DNA of 64,000 nucleotides from Phorcus lineatus (taxonomy: Eukaryota > Mollusca > Gastropoda > Trochida > Trochidae): assembly GCA_921293015.1 (NCBI GenBank), contig OV121087.1, forward strand, positions 39,666,630-39,730,629, given 5' to 3'. The translations under genes were made by a program, and so were the position numbers. This document shows, piece by piece, positions 12,613 to 25,260 of the stretch. Within the stretch, counting starts at the first letter, position 1; the number at the start of each line of letters is the position of its first letter. The notes under the pieces were generated by a model. It was not told the DNA's origin and searched no databases. It worked only from the letters and a program-made list of their open reading frames with translations.

Positions 12613-14749
12613 CACTTTTTATTACTGAATTGATACCACTGAACATAACTCAATGTAAGACAAAAGTGATGCCTTTTCTATGAATTTAGTAAGTGCTACC
12701 TTATTTGTAGTTCTTGATTTGGGGAACCATGATTATGATACTTCCATATCATCGATGTCAGTACTGTTTATAAATACTGAATGGAAGGAAAAGGAGACCT
12801 GAATTAAGTACATTAGTCTAGTCTCATTTATAGATACAGCTATGGTTAATAAACCCTGATATTCAGATAAAAAAAGTTACCTTTAACGTTATAGCTCCTT
12901 CTATATTGATACATGTTTATAAAATACAAGACTAGCTTTCATGTGACACGAAAGTATTATCATTTGGTTTACAAATAGCAAGAATGTAAGTATCTAGCCT
13001 ATCAGAAGTTGAATACTAAATATAATATATAAATATAAATAATATATAAAACTTAGTAATATTTTTTTTAATCCCCAAGTTCTAATACCATTTAAAGTAT
13101 AATACATCTAATATAAGGATTTATATGTTCTGTAGTGCAGCTTTTTGATTAGCTTGACCTTTAATGTCGTTAAATGAATTAATCATCTTCAGTTCGGTGA
13201 TACAGGCCCGGCCTTTTCTTTACTCTGTGCTTTCAACTCTCGATTGCGCCTCCGATAGGTGCGCACATGCCATATTAGATCAACCTAGAGGCCGATGAAG
13301 TTTTCTATTACAGAAAGTCGTTCTATTATCGTCTTGAAAGATAAGGTCGTGTGTAGTATCTTCTTGATCAATATATGTGTTCTTTATCAGAGTGGAATAT
13401 AAGCATAAACTATATTGATAGTTATAAGACATAAAATACATGTACCTTGGTCGATTTCTGAACAAGTGTTATTTTCACCTTTTTATTCTGGGAAAACAGT
13501 CTGTGTCTTTTCATCGTATCTAATGGGCACTTTCACTAGTCTCTGCTAATATTACTGGGGTTTTTTAATTTAAAAAGTCATTAATGGTTGATTTCATTAT
13601 GTAGAAACAGTGATAAATTCAATGAAGAAATGGACGACAATATTTATCATGAATGCATGGAGGATATACATGTAGTTGCCATTCATGTCAATGTTTACTA
13701 CAATTCAAAAAACAAACTGACGAGTCTATGATTATTACAAATCGTATCATGTCAATCTTACCAATTTCACAAATGAACGCCAAATCTAATGACCTAATGG
13801 AAAAGTTGCACAGAATATTTAAGAATAAATCATAATTAAGAGGGTGCATTGAAAAAAATCTTTTTTAATTTCATAACTCCGGTCCATTTATTGTGAGAAT
13901 TAAGTTACAAATCTAAAAAATCGGGAAAAAGAAATTGTATAGTTGCTGTAAATATCAAAGTCTCAAGTGTGTAATTACCAATATCACTAACATAGGTTTT
14001 CTTTGAGGAATACATCTCATCTTACTCATTTTGCAATTATTGTCCAAAATAACAGGTTTAAGGAATTAGATAATCTGGTACCGAATTGTCCTTTTGACTA
14101 ATGATTACCTTTCTTTTATTCCAAGGTTGTCATTTTAGCAATAGATGTAATAGAATGGTGATGACATTTAAAAAAATGAAAAGTCATTCTTTTGAGCAGA
14201 AATCTTTCTTAATACAATTGTGTATGGAAAAGGTGACACATCTTAAGTTTAATGCAGTGGCTGGCGAATATAAATAAAACAAGATGATTTTCCATCAAAA
14301 TCCCAGTTAGGCACAATACGCATGGTGATTGCTTAATATGCCTAGCGAAATCAGGAAGCACTCTTTTTTAAATCATGTTTTACGTTTTTAATCGATTATC
14401 GATTTTTTTCCTTCCACCTCTTTAGTAATTGCTAAATTGATTTCAATCAAGTTTTTAGGGATAACAGATCAAGTCTTAACCTAAATATGTGTTGAGCAAG
14501 TATGTGTAACTTCCACCTTTCTCAAACCACCATTTCTTGAAAACTATACGAGCTAAAACTTTTCTATCATTACAGACAAAAATTCCATCTTTAGAGTTAG
14601 GCCAACGACGCAAGAACACAGGTGAATATTAGTGTTATTATTGCATTTTATGCACATAACTAACTATGGCAGTAAATGTAGTTTTTTTTAAGCATAAATT
14701 CTTTATTATATCAAACGAAGTTTTCAACCTAGACAGAGAAGATAAATAA
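12613..14749. other. No gene recognised
   Basis: Very AT-rich. It holds only the short duplicated segment at 13.4 kb. Confidence 0.55.
13385..13470. repeat. Short direct copy of part of the 15.2-15.3 kb segment
   Basis: About 75 bases match 15240-15320 with small indels. The similar minus-strand peptides (RNRPRYMYFMSYNY and RNRPWHMYCMFYNY) reflect the same duplication rather than a proven gene. Confidence 0.5.
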
Positions 14750-15320
14750 TGGGAATTTTGGAGTTGATAACAGTAGCAGGGTGTTTAACTGTCAATATTA
14801 ATCACAACTTATGCTGTTAAGGGAATCTGGTTTAAATTAATTTGACCTACAACTGCGCGAACGTGCAGTGATATCAAGTTGACAACATTAAGGAAATGAA
14901 ATCAACATGACCTACCACTATTTCCTCATGAGTATAATAATATTAAATGGATCATGAAACACGGAATCCGGAGCAATCATCGACACTATGAATTTGTGTC
15001 ATTTCAATGAATTTAAAATCGATTTTTCTAAGATATGAAACTCTAAATACCTCTGTGGTGAAATTCATAAGTGTTTGAATCAGGAGGATGGGTCATACTC
15101 AACAAATTAAGTTAGGGACCAACTCGATTTTTTTAATAGAGACAGAATTATCCATAAAATGTTTAAATATTAAATAATGGGGTGATTGTTTTCTCTTTTG
15201 CTGAGTATGTGTGAAAAGAAGTAAAATGTAAGATAAGTTGTTATGAAATATAAGTATAAACTAGGATAGTTATAAAACATACAATACATGTGCCAGGGTC
15301 GATTTCTGTATTGGATAATT
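14750..15320. repeat. Duplicated segment related to 10.7-11.1 kb (inverted) and 13.4 kb (direct)
   Basis: 14750-15140 matches 10730-11120 on the other strand. 15240-15320 (AAATATAAGTATAAACTA, GATAGTTATAAAACATA, GGGTCGATTTCTG) matches 13390-13465 directly (AATATAAGCATAAACTAT, GATAGTTATAAGACATA, TGGTCGATTTCTG). Confidence 0.55.
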
Positions 15321-15490
15321 CTTTGGCTATACTCAAAACGACCTGTATACAGACAAATTATTCTCCAATTAAAAGGTAATAAATTTGACAACTGTCCCTT
15401 ACAGATTTTTGTATTATTAAACAAAAAACAAAAATAATGTTTAGAAGCACTTAAACTCTTTATGCATTACATACTGCATCCTGTTAAATA

Positions 15491-15584
15491 AGCCTATATG
15501 AATCCGCTCTCGCTCCTTCCTATATACGGAAGGAGTGAGAGCGGATTCATATACGGAAGGAGCGAGAGCGGATTCATATAGGCT
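15491..15584. repeat. Compact repeat: perfect 30-base inverted arms plus a direct copy
   Basis: 15491-15520 is the exact reverse complement of 15555-15584 (AGCCTATATGAATCCGCTCT begins the left arm). Between them, 15527-15553 is a 27-base direct copy of 15554-15580 with one change. Three copies of one motif (GGAAGGAGYGAGAGCGGATT) sit in 94 bases. Confidence 0.75.
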
Positions 15585-15984
15585 GCTACATCAACATATT
15601 TAAATCCCAAGAGCCCATGCAATACCGATATCTATCATCCATTTGGCTTTAATCGCTCTGTAAATAACCTCAGAAAAACGTGACATTTACAACGCACATT
15701 ACCCGAAATATGATCCACAAAGTAATTAAATTTTATCCAATAAGTTTGACAATGTTCTTTTTATTTGAGTCATTAAAACGATATAAACCAAAAGGTTATG
15801 CCATTACGTACAATTCAAATGCAACGTTTCATATCATATATAAGCCTTCGTTACATAGTTACCAGTTTCAATTTTACCAGATGTATAGGTTTTTGAAAAC
15901 TTGCTTGATTTATCATATGATGCATTTTATTTTTTTACATTTTACTTTGACTCTATCAGATTAACATTTCGCTCATTATGTTTC

Positions 15985-16330
15985 ACGAGAATGTCGTCGT
16001 TGAAGGGTTATTCTAAAACCGTATATAGAAATAACGGACATTCCTCTTTTGAGTTAACTTGTGCCTCCTTCTTTCTGTCTGCAGATTACGTATATTCTTG
16101 CCAACTGCTCTTACAGTAACGATTGAGCTGCCAGACTGGACGGTGAACATCAACTTATCAGCACCATCACTGTTATTGTTTTGAGGATTTTATCTGATTT
16201 GATGCCTAAGGTTTTTAGGGAGTTCAGCATTAATGTTATAACAAAGTGATTGTAAAAGGTCAAATAATTAGTTGTGAATAGAATTGAGATGTCCTTACGT
16301 AATTAATAATGATGCAGTATTACCGAGTAT
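15985..16330. repeat. Duplicated segment, partner of 17638-17900, with an ATG-headed ORF
   Basis: GAGAATGTCGTCGTTGAAGG, CCAGACTGGACGGTGAAC and CATCACTGTTATTGTTTTG match GAGAATGACGTCGTTAAAAG, CAAGACTGGCCGCTGAAC and CCACTGTCATTGTTTTG in the second copy. The ORF begins MSSLKGYSKTVYRNN here. This copy has an extra stretch of about 70 bases. Confidence 0.65.
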
Positions 16331-19171
16331 ACAACGTATTCATCTTACATTAATGTACACGGACTATTGTGATTCTGTAACCACAGTATGTTCCTTCAGC
16401 AAACCATGCACTCTGTTAATATTTTCATTTAAAACTTTGGAAAGTAGGTAATGACAAATTCTATGCCAGTGTACATATCTTCAACAGTATAAATCGATAA
16501 CTTTATCCCGATTTAATGCATCGACGATTCTCGGGAATGGAATTTGATTTCACTTTTGATGTAAGTATTGAATCAATTCCACAGCTAGCATATAAAAATT
16601 CTTATGACAGTTAATTGAAATCGATTAGTCAAAGTTAAAAGTTATTCGAGCATTTCCTACAATAAGAAGATGATTTACGAGAAAAGGTCCTTTGAATTCG
16701 ATTTTGTCATCAATAATGTAAAATAGAAAAAAATGTAAGGAAATGGTAAAATAGAATAAATGTACTGAGGTTAATGATGCTTGGATAATTAGAGTAGAGT
16801 TAGAGTTAGAGTCATCGATGTGACATGGACGAACAAAAAGTTATCGAGTTCGGGTTTTCATAATTGTCATTGTCAAAAGTTAAGATAAAAAACCGCAGGC
16901 TATTTTAAATAATAAAAACATCTGCTTAACTGTAAAATATTAATCAGGTTATTTTTAATCACGTTGGAGACGTCTGAACGAAAACTGATAGAAAATGTAA
17001 ACAATGACATTTACAACAAATTTGAATGTTGATCAAATGCTTTTTTGAAAAGAAATCTAGTCATAATCTTCCCGAAATATATACAATATCTTCTTAATCT
17101 TAATCAAATTTTTTCTCAAGGATAAATGACATATTTGATGGAGGCAATAACATGACATGTTGAAATAGATATCCATTCTTATCTGACGTACATAATACAG
17201 ATTCATAAGTCTAGATATACTAGACAAGAAATTAGTAATCATAGACATAAGAAATCAGTGAAGTAGTTTCGTCAATATTTAACTTGATTGGGCAACAACA
17301 TACATTGTAAAAAAAGCATAAGAAAGATTGTTGTAAAATATCCATTGAATTTTAATTAACGATATTGTATTTTTTACTTGAAGAGAATCTTTACTCCGTG
17401 TTGCAAATTATTAATGGCAATCTACAATTTTTCAGATAGAAGAAGAATCACACAGATACTGATATCGTGAGATTGTGGCATTATTGCAAGAGGTAACATT
17501 TTCTTTGCGTTTTCCGAAGATGTTTTATGCCAATTGGTAAATATTATATTCTTCTGTATGTCTTGTTTGTCTGTTGCTATAATTGCAATAATCTGTAACT
17601 GTTCGGTTTCAGGTCTCAGTTTCAGCTGATCAATCTTCGCGAGAATGACGTCGTTAAAAGGTTATTTCAAGACCTTATACAGAAATACCTTGTTATTGTC
17701 TGCAAGACTGGCCGCTGAACCTCATATGATCAGCATCTCCACTGTCATTGTTTTGCAGATGTAAATTACCTGATTTGGTACAGGAGGAAACTTAAGGAAA
17801 TCTAGTATTAATTTCATAAGTGTTAGTAAAAGGGCAATCAAAAGGTTTTAATTGGAGATGCTACGTCCTCAGTAACTAAATCTTGATGCGGTACATTTTT
17901 TACGTACACGTAAAGCAATACACCTCATATACGAAGTTTAAAAAGATGTTGCACATTTTGTTTCATAACTTTGTCCTTTATTCTTTTCTGAGAGAAGTAC
18001 AATCAACAACAAAAAGAACTCATGCAATGCACGTGATGTGATACAATTGACATATTAAATTATCATAGATTGACCTTGTGAATAACATGTGAACCACCTC
18101 TGTAGTGGATGCAACCATCCTGTTATAAAACTAATACTGACTTGAGCCTGGCGGCTTAAGGACTATTTACTCATGATCAATACAACGCAAAAAAAACATT
18201 GCAATCCAGATACATGCGGTATCCGTTGCGGTAATAAGATACAAATGCTGGAGACAAGAGGACTACATAGTCAGAGAAAGAAGGTTAAATAATGAGGCAA
18301 TCAATCTTTATTCATGAAAAGGTTCCGCCAACAGAAGAACATCAGCTACACGATACAAACATGATATCAAAGGCAGTGTAGCACAGAGTTATCTGTTCCA
18401 TTTCCAACCATTACATATAAGTTATGAACAGAATACTTTTTCTGAGGACAAAAATATCTATACTCAACCACATTATCCGTAGTCGTTATCTGAATATCAA
18501 AAGAAAATTGGCGGTTATCGAGTTAAAATTGAAAAAACATATATACACAGAGCCGACACTTTTGATTTTGTATTCTTAATTTGAGATGAATAGATATTCA
18601 CACATTTTTTAGAAAATACGAAATACTCAACATCACGTGATCTTGCTATTATTGCAAAAGAAGTAAAATAGGTATGTGCTCGTCATGGCACCTACTGGAA
18701 AAGCACTTCAAAGACCAGTCTGCTAAAAGTTACATGCGATAAAATGTCAGTCAATATTCAATAACATTGGAAAGATACTGGCAACGTATACTCACGGTAG
18801 CAGAATCGCCGTTTTTTCTCGCATTTCATCTTACAAGGTTGATACATGGTTGATCACATTAAACATGTTCATGTTTAGTAATCATTTGCCTGAACTGTGA
18901 ATAATTCTTGCAACTTTTCGAGGCAAACCTAAATATTTATTGGACACATTTTGAGCTTTTGCTGCTAGGATATGAGATAAGATATGTTTAAAATCAACTT
19001 ATCGTGTCTAATGGAATGAAAGCTTTTTTATTATTAACTAACGTGCCATTAATGAAGTGAAAATAACATTTTCTTCTTTAAAAGCACAACTTCTATACTG
19101 AGTTGAGTAAGAAATGTGTCCGTTCTGAAGCTGATTTCATGACCTCGTATGGCAGACTCTTGAAGTAAGAG
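16331..19171. other. No gene recognised apart from the 17.6 kb duplicated segment
   Basis: AT-rich sequence with poly-purine and AT-only ORFs. Nothing further is supported. Confidence 0.55.
17638..17900. repeat. Duplicated segment, partner of 15985-16330
   Basis: Homologous to the segment 1.65 kb upstream. The ORF begins MTSLKGYFKTLYRNT, runs 39 codons from ATG 17645 and ends in TAA. Similarity continues past the ORF to GATGCGGTACA (GATGCAGTATTAC in the other copy). Confidence 0.65.
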
Positions 19172-19293
19172 GTTCATTAGGCATGATATGCCTTCGAGCT
19201 GAAAGTCTTAGATGCAGGTCGTCTTGCAGCTGTTTGAAAATTGAGGATAATTGCCATAATGCAGCGTTTCATATGATTAGCTCGCACTCTGTT
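19172..19293. repeat. Dispersed repeat, partner of 27032-27156
   Basis: GCTGAAAGTCTTAGATGCAG, ATTGAGGATAATTGCCATA and GCAGCGTTTCATATGATTAG occur in both copies with the same spacing, in the same orientation. Confidence 0.75.
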
Positions 19294-19370
19294 GAAGCAC
19301 TATTAAGAAAAGCGAACCTGCCCTGTATTTACTATAGGGAAAATTGCAAGGCTCATTTGATGTGGTATAT

Positions 19371-19411
19371 TTGATGGTGGTTGTGGTTTTGATGGTGGTT
19401 GTGGTTTTGTA

Positions 19412-19442
<31 letters not shown>

Positions 19443-19470
19443 GTGTGTGGGGGGGTGCGTGTGTGTGTCG
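19371..19470. repeat. Low-complexity GT/AT microsatellite
   Basis: Two GATGGTGGTTGTGGTTTT copies are followed by a TG run, an AT run of about 22 bases, TGTGTG, a G run and another TG run. The ORFs over it are low-complexity artefacts. Confidence 0.9.
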
Positions 19471-19820
19471 GTGAGGACATGTGCAGGCTATTTGTGAAGG
19501 CACAGTTGTCATCACATTTTCCAAAATAAAGAACGATTTAGCAGAAGTGGTGCTCGGAAGAGGGGCGTGGCGGGGGGAGGGGTGGTCATGTGCAGGCACA
19601 TATGCCATTTACTTTTTCAAATGCACAGGTACGTTAAGCGGATCGTTGATATTACCATACCATTTATAATTCCCTAGGTTTTACGAGACCTGTGACACGA
19701 CAGCTAATTTTAACTCGTTTCCAAGACCATGCACAGTGTCAAAACAGTGGCACTTTAAAGAAAGTTAGATAATGATGAATCATTATTGGCAGGTAATAGA
19801 TGTCGCTGCAAGCTTAATGA

Positions 19821-20000
19821 GAATTGAATCTGATCTCAGAAACTAATGTGAATTGAATCTGATCTCAGAAACTAATGTGAATTGAATCTGATCTCAGAAA
19901 CTAATGAGAATTGAATCTGATCTCAGAAACTAACGTGAATTGAATTTGATCTCAGAAACTAATGAGAATTAAATTTGATCTCAGAAACTAATGTGAATGA
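19821..20000. repeat. Minisatellite, 29-bp unit, 6 copies
   Basis: Units start at 19821, 19850, 19879, 19908, 19937 and 19966 with a partial copy at 19995. Each has GAATTGAATCTGATCTCAG and AAACTAATGTG, or one or two changes. There are no spacers. Confidence 0.92.
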
Positions 20001-20896
20001 GTCACATTGCGATTACGAAGAACTGTTAGAACTAATAACTTGTGTGCAAGATCTTTCATCGTCTAAAGTGAAGATAATTATAACCTTATGATGTTTGCAA
20101 AACTTTAATTACACATCATTCAAGACAAAATCTTCTCAACAGTTAAGTAATTATCTACAATTTTAAGATTTTGCATTAATGATTACTTAGAAATGACATA
20201 GCCTTTAGATAGTTGTTTTATAACCTTCTGAAATGACAATTTGATGTTTCGCATGTGCTATATGTGATGGAGGGATTGGATCATATATCATATGTACATG
20301 AATATTACTCGTAATCTATTACTTTCAAGAATTTCTCTTCTTATTTTCTGACTGACGACTTATTTTCCAAAATCCGGGTGGAAATTATTTAATAATATTA
20401 CCATTAATCACACGATATATTTTGTTGTTTTAACATAATTTTCACTTATCTTACACAGTAAATTTACAATTAATATGCTTATTTTGTAGATGAGTATATG
20501 AGTTACATACAGTCAAAATATCATTTCGTTTTCAGAGTAGTGAAAAAATCATGTAAACATTTTCAATGTATGATTTGTTTTGCAGAAAACTAGATGTTTA
20601 AGTGTAAACAAAAAGCTTCCTATTTCAGGCACCTAGGAAAAACAAAAGTATCGACGGGACTGTGTATCTACCTAATAACCGTGCGTAATAATAGATGGTC
20701 TCTCGTAAAGAAAATGTGACGTTTAATCAATGACATTTTATAAGAAATCGTTACATTTTATCACGGGAGTAACAGTATCAACTAAGGAACTATTGAACCA
20801 TTTGGTGCTAGGTGAAATACTTTGCTTGAATGATACCCCCTGTTTAATTTAAAGGGACCTAAAGAGCCATAATCATAAGTACGTACATGTTTACCC

Positions 20897-21095
20897 TTAA
20901 AGGGGCAGTAGCACGTTTTAGATAGAAACTGTGATCTGACGAAAATCCATATGATTGTTCCAATTGCAAAACAATGTTCATTTAATTGAAATAAGCATTT
21001 TGAAAATGAACATACCATGATCACTTCAGCTAAACGAACTTATTACCGTACCTCAAATGACTAAAAGGTGTTTCGCACGAAAATTGCCGCCACTG
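20897..21095 (-). mobile_element. Truncated TTAA/AGGGG MITE-like element, inverted
   Basis: TTAA followed by AGGGGCAGTAGCACGTTTT matches the right end of the 27.5 kb element read backwards. The match runs about 190 bases, to a segment with TTGCCGCCACTGG (compare the CTGGCGGCCATTTTAG of the other copy). The far end is not recognisable. A minus-strand ORF here is a by-product. Confidence 0.55.
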
Positions 21096-21635
21096 GTTTG
21101 TGCTTGATATTTGACAATTTATACAATAGTAATTAGATTAAAATATTTGAGGAGAGAAAAACTCCATTTGGTACTATTAAGTAGTTAGTGAGATGACAAG
21201 GTCGACAGTTAATAGATGTAAATACTTCCCTGTTTCATCAAGATGTGACTGATGACTGTTATTGGAACGTATTTTGAAACTGTTTGTCCACTGTCTGACC
21301 GTTTAAAAGCTTGTAATTGAGATGATATTTTGTATTCAAGAACATAGGAAAATATGTTCTCATCTAAATCGTATAAACGATTTTGATCTACACATACAGT
21401 CAAATATCATGTTCATGTAGCAATTTGATATAACTTGTACTTCCCAATATCTTGAATGTTCTAGTATCATCATTAATATTAGGTATTCTTCTGGAATCAT
21501 ATCGACAATAAACCAAACCTGCTGACCCACAACTGCCTGCACTTATTCAACCGCGTGTGAATGATTTTGAAGTGCAGGTATACATGTGTAATGTACTCGA
21601 ATATTTCACGGGGTGTTGAACAGCTTTGAAGCAAA

Positions 21636-24600
21636 ATCTACTCAGGTTGATTACTTTGAACCAATTAGCATCACCTTGTCATTAAGAAATCAATCACAAG
21701 AAGACCTACACATTTAATAACTGTTAAACCTTTAGAAAACAGGAATCAATGCAGAAATTCAGGAAACTACTGATATTTGGCAATTATTTGGCTGCATGTA
21801 CGAATTATATTTCGATATTCTGGGAACTGTTCTGATCAAATCAATCAAATAAATTTCTACCACAATTAGTCTAAGGTAAATAGAAAAAAGTAATCGGTAA
21901 AGTATGCACTAAGACAACCTTAAACATCGACAGATCTCTTTATAATGTCAGCAGTCAGTAATCTTAATCTCTACAGGTTTACCTTGATCCTGTAGGATAA
22001 ATTATAAGCAATGATTTAAAAACTCCTTTTTGTTTTTGATGGTATTGTTATTTATTATGTCACCTTAGAGCAGGATCATTAAACTTCCTGAAGGAACAGT
22101 CGGAAGTGCATGTAGATGTTTCTTATTGCTGAGCGCCAAGTGAGGAAGCAACATCTCCCACCTGTCAACGTCTTTTGGTATGACACATCTTCGGTCACCG
22201 AGGGCTTTATACTTCGATACTATTCATATTCATCACTGGGAAAGTATTTCTGAAAAATCTGGCAAATCTAGGTTTCTGTGTCATAACAAGTCTCAAGGGT
22301 GAGTAATTTCAGTACAATTTTTCCTGACCACACTTCCAAGGGTCTTTTGTGAAGAGTATCAGAACATAAAACGCTAGGTCACCGACGTTGAGTATGACGC
22401 GACATGACAAAGGCCAAATATATTTACACGGAATACTACATCTGATAAGGTATTTTACAAGCTTTGAAGTCATTTGTTTGCAATCAATATTTATTCAGCT
22501 ACCCTCCACTGAACAGCCGCAGCTTGTCATCCATGTAAATGGAAAGATAAAGCATCTCTTTCATCAGAATTAGGCAAAGTTTGGAACTCATCTTCTGAAA
22601 ATGAATCGTATTCCATCCAAAGGGTATTTGCTGTTGGGATCAATACTAAATCTTCACATCTGAAGTGCTAATGTTTTAAAAGCTTTGAGGAAAACTCGAT
22701 TTTGTTGAGGCTGAAAGTAAGTCCTAAACCTAATAAATGTGTTTGAAGCTTGAAACTATGCTTTCGATGTTATATATATACTATTTTTTACTCTGTATGT
22801 TTGATTAGCTTTTGAATTTGAGAAGAAATGTTAATATTTGAAGCGACCAGCTTACTGTAGCAGCTCAGCGTGTCCATTTTTATAATGGAATTCCACAGAC
22901 AGATGACCACTGTAAGTTTAGTTCAGAAACAACAAGCACTTTTTATCAGACTGATGACGAGATAGCAGTAACAAATTTGAGAAATTGAAGGATTTATTTC
23001 ATTTCATTTAAGCAAACGAAAGATGTTATTTGCAGGAGAAATGGTTCTTTCCATTTAGGTTTACTGTTCGATAAGATCCGTTTGTGGTAAATTTTCATTG
23101 CTGAAATCTATCCAACAGTTTGAAAATAGATTTTGCGTTGATGTGTGTTTTATGTATACGTTATTAAAATAACATACATAACATAATTATGATGACATGC
23201 GACTGTTACAAAATTTTCGCTGGCGGTTTTTTTCCTCGGATAATTGAATGTCAGCGTAGAAAAATCTGTTGTGACAGCACCCTTTGGAAAACACTTATCG
23301 TGTAAACCAACTGTCGATCCACAGCTGTGCAAGTAGTTATTGAGAAACATTATGTTCTATTGATAAAGATGTACAAATTCCTAAATCAATAAAAAAAACG
23401 TCAAGAGTGTGATAGTTGTTAACAAAAGCAGACATTTGGAAACTTTTGCCTTAATCTTTAATAAGTAGTTTTTCATTTTTTTATAGAGATACAATATTTA
23501 AAGCTGCAAATCGACTCACCACAAACTTGTTGTTTCAATTTAAATTGTGTTCTTAAAAAGAAAACGCTTTCTGTTAACTGCGGGATGATTATCTGAAACA
23601 GTTACATTATATATAAATAAACGGTTTCAGCTCGTATTGTCTAACTATTATTGTCCAAGATTAGTTTGATTTCTCAAAAAATGAAGTATATCTAATGATT
23701 TTATTTATATGCTTAGCTCTTTAAGAGATGTTCGTGATGACACTGACAGATACGTTTATAAAAAGGCACTTTATCACGTTTTTCATAATGAAGAAATGTG
23801 ATCTTACCAAATATAAAACAATGTTATAAATTTCAAGACACTATTTTCAAATCAATAAAAAGAAGTTATTAATGAACATACTGCGTTATGTTAATTTACA
23901 CAAGTCTTTTTCCCCTACTTAAATATCAAAAGGTGTTCACAATAAATTGGCTATATGAAGTTTATTTTCTTCTACGATGAATACACGGAAAAGGAAATGA
24001 GATATTTGGCCCTTTGAGGTTAATACATTTTGCAAAAACCAATATTTAATTAGGATAATGGAAGGAAGAATTAATGAAAACAACTTTTACAGTGCCTTTA
24101 AAGATCCCTGCATATGACACACCGCATGTTTTTGTTGTCATGATGCGTTGAACATAGAGAACACGAGTTCATCGATGTCTATGGTAACAGCATTATGTAC
24201 TTAGAGTTAATACTGTAGATAGAGGCAATTTGATCAAAACCCACTGGAGTGGATGATGATTTACTAATGACATGAATTAGCTAAGGTTTGCCTATTACAA
24301 TGTTCCAAGTTCAAAATAGGTTTTCTTAATGGATCATAATAATAACAGGTACCAGTCTATCGTAGTAATTAGGTTTTATAGTACATAGAGGTTAGCGATA
24401 ATAACCCTAAAAATGTCAATAAGTTTAGAACGTCAATGAGAAGATCTATATCATTGCTAAGTTTTCTTGAGGAATTAATCATCAAATGCAACCGTTGTGA
24501 TTAACACACACCATAATTGCACTATGGAAAGTGCTCCAAGATTTTACTTCAGGATATTGCAAGGGTCAGAAAGATTCGCTCCCCAATACAAACTCCCAGC

Positions 24601-24750
24601 AATGATTGATTGTTTTCAGTTAATATCGTGCTTACAAACATAGTGGTGGTACATTGACCCATTGATGAATTAATTAGTACACATAAAGCAAGCTTCTCTT
24701 AAAACATCTCAATATGGTCATATTTGATTTTAGTTGCAAGCACAGATGTT
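21636..24750. repeat. Diverged duplicated block I
   Basis: Segments shared in order with block II (33.9-37.3 kb) are ATCTACTCAGGTTGATTACT and ACAGGAATCAATGCAGAAA (21.64-21.78 kb), TCTTCTGAAAATGAATCGTA and TCTGAAGTGCTAATGTT (22.58-22.72 kb), and CCAGTCTATCGTAGTAATTA (24.35 kb). The right end (24629-24680, ACAAACATAGTGGTGGTACA, GATGAATTAATTAG) resembles the conserved segment of blocks II, III and IV. No coding exon is recognised. Confidence 0.55.
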
Positions 24751-25195
24751 CAGATCTTTTTTGTTAATCAAAACAAAGTTTCCTTTTGTAGCTGCGTATA
24801 CCAGTTTTAATTGAGTAAAATCTTCTTGACTTGTAAAATTATCATTTTGCATTGAGGCTCTAATGAACTACTCAAAGTATGGTATTTCGACTATGGTAAA
24901 GTATTATCATGTTAGTTAAGAGTATGGTTTTATATAAGGAATATCCATTAATGAATGACGCCAAACTTTAATGGTTAGCTTTTTTTCAAGATATGACATT
25001 TGCAAAGCGTGATTAGCCGACTGTCCAAAAGTACTGATGGGTTCTTCAGTCACATAGTCGACGTCTGAGCAAAAGTAGATATAGTGTGTAGATAACTAAA
25101 TATTGAAAGTTGATACCTTTTGTGCTTAATCTTATATATGTGTAAATCAACTTTCAAAATCATGACTTTATCTTTTTTCCAATATGCATATTTCT

Positions 25196-25260
25196 GCTTC
25201 TTCATTCGAAGCTTCTTCAGGGAATGTGCTTCTTCATTCGAAGCATCTTCAGGGAATGTG
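25196..25260. repeat. 32-bp tandem duplication
   Basis: GCTTCTTCATTCGAAGCTTC and TTCAGGGAATGT occur at 25196 and again at 25228, with one change. Confidence 0.85.

Noticed and set aside
19183-19669. Several ORFs around the microsatellite
   Set aside because: They consist of low-complexity GT/AT translation and dispersed repeat sequence.
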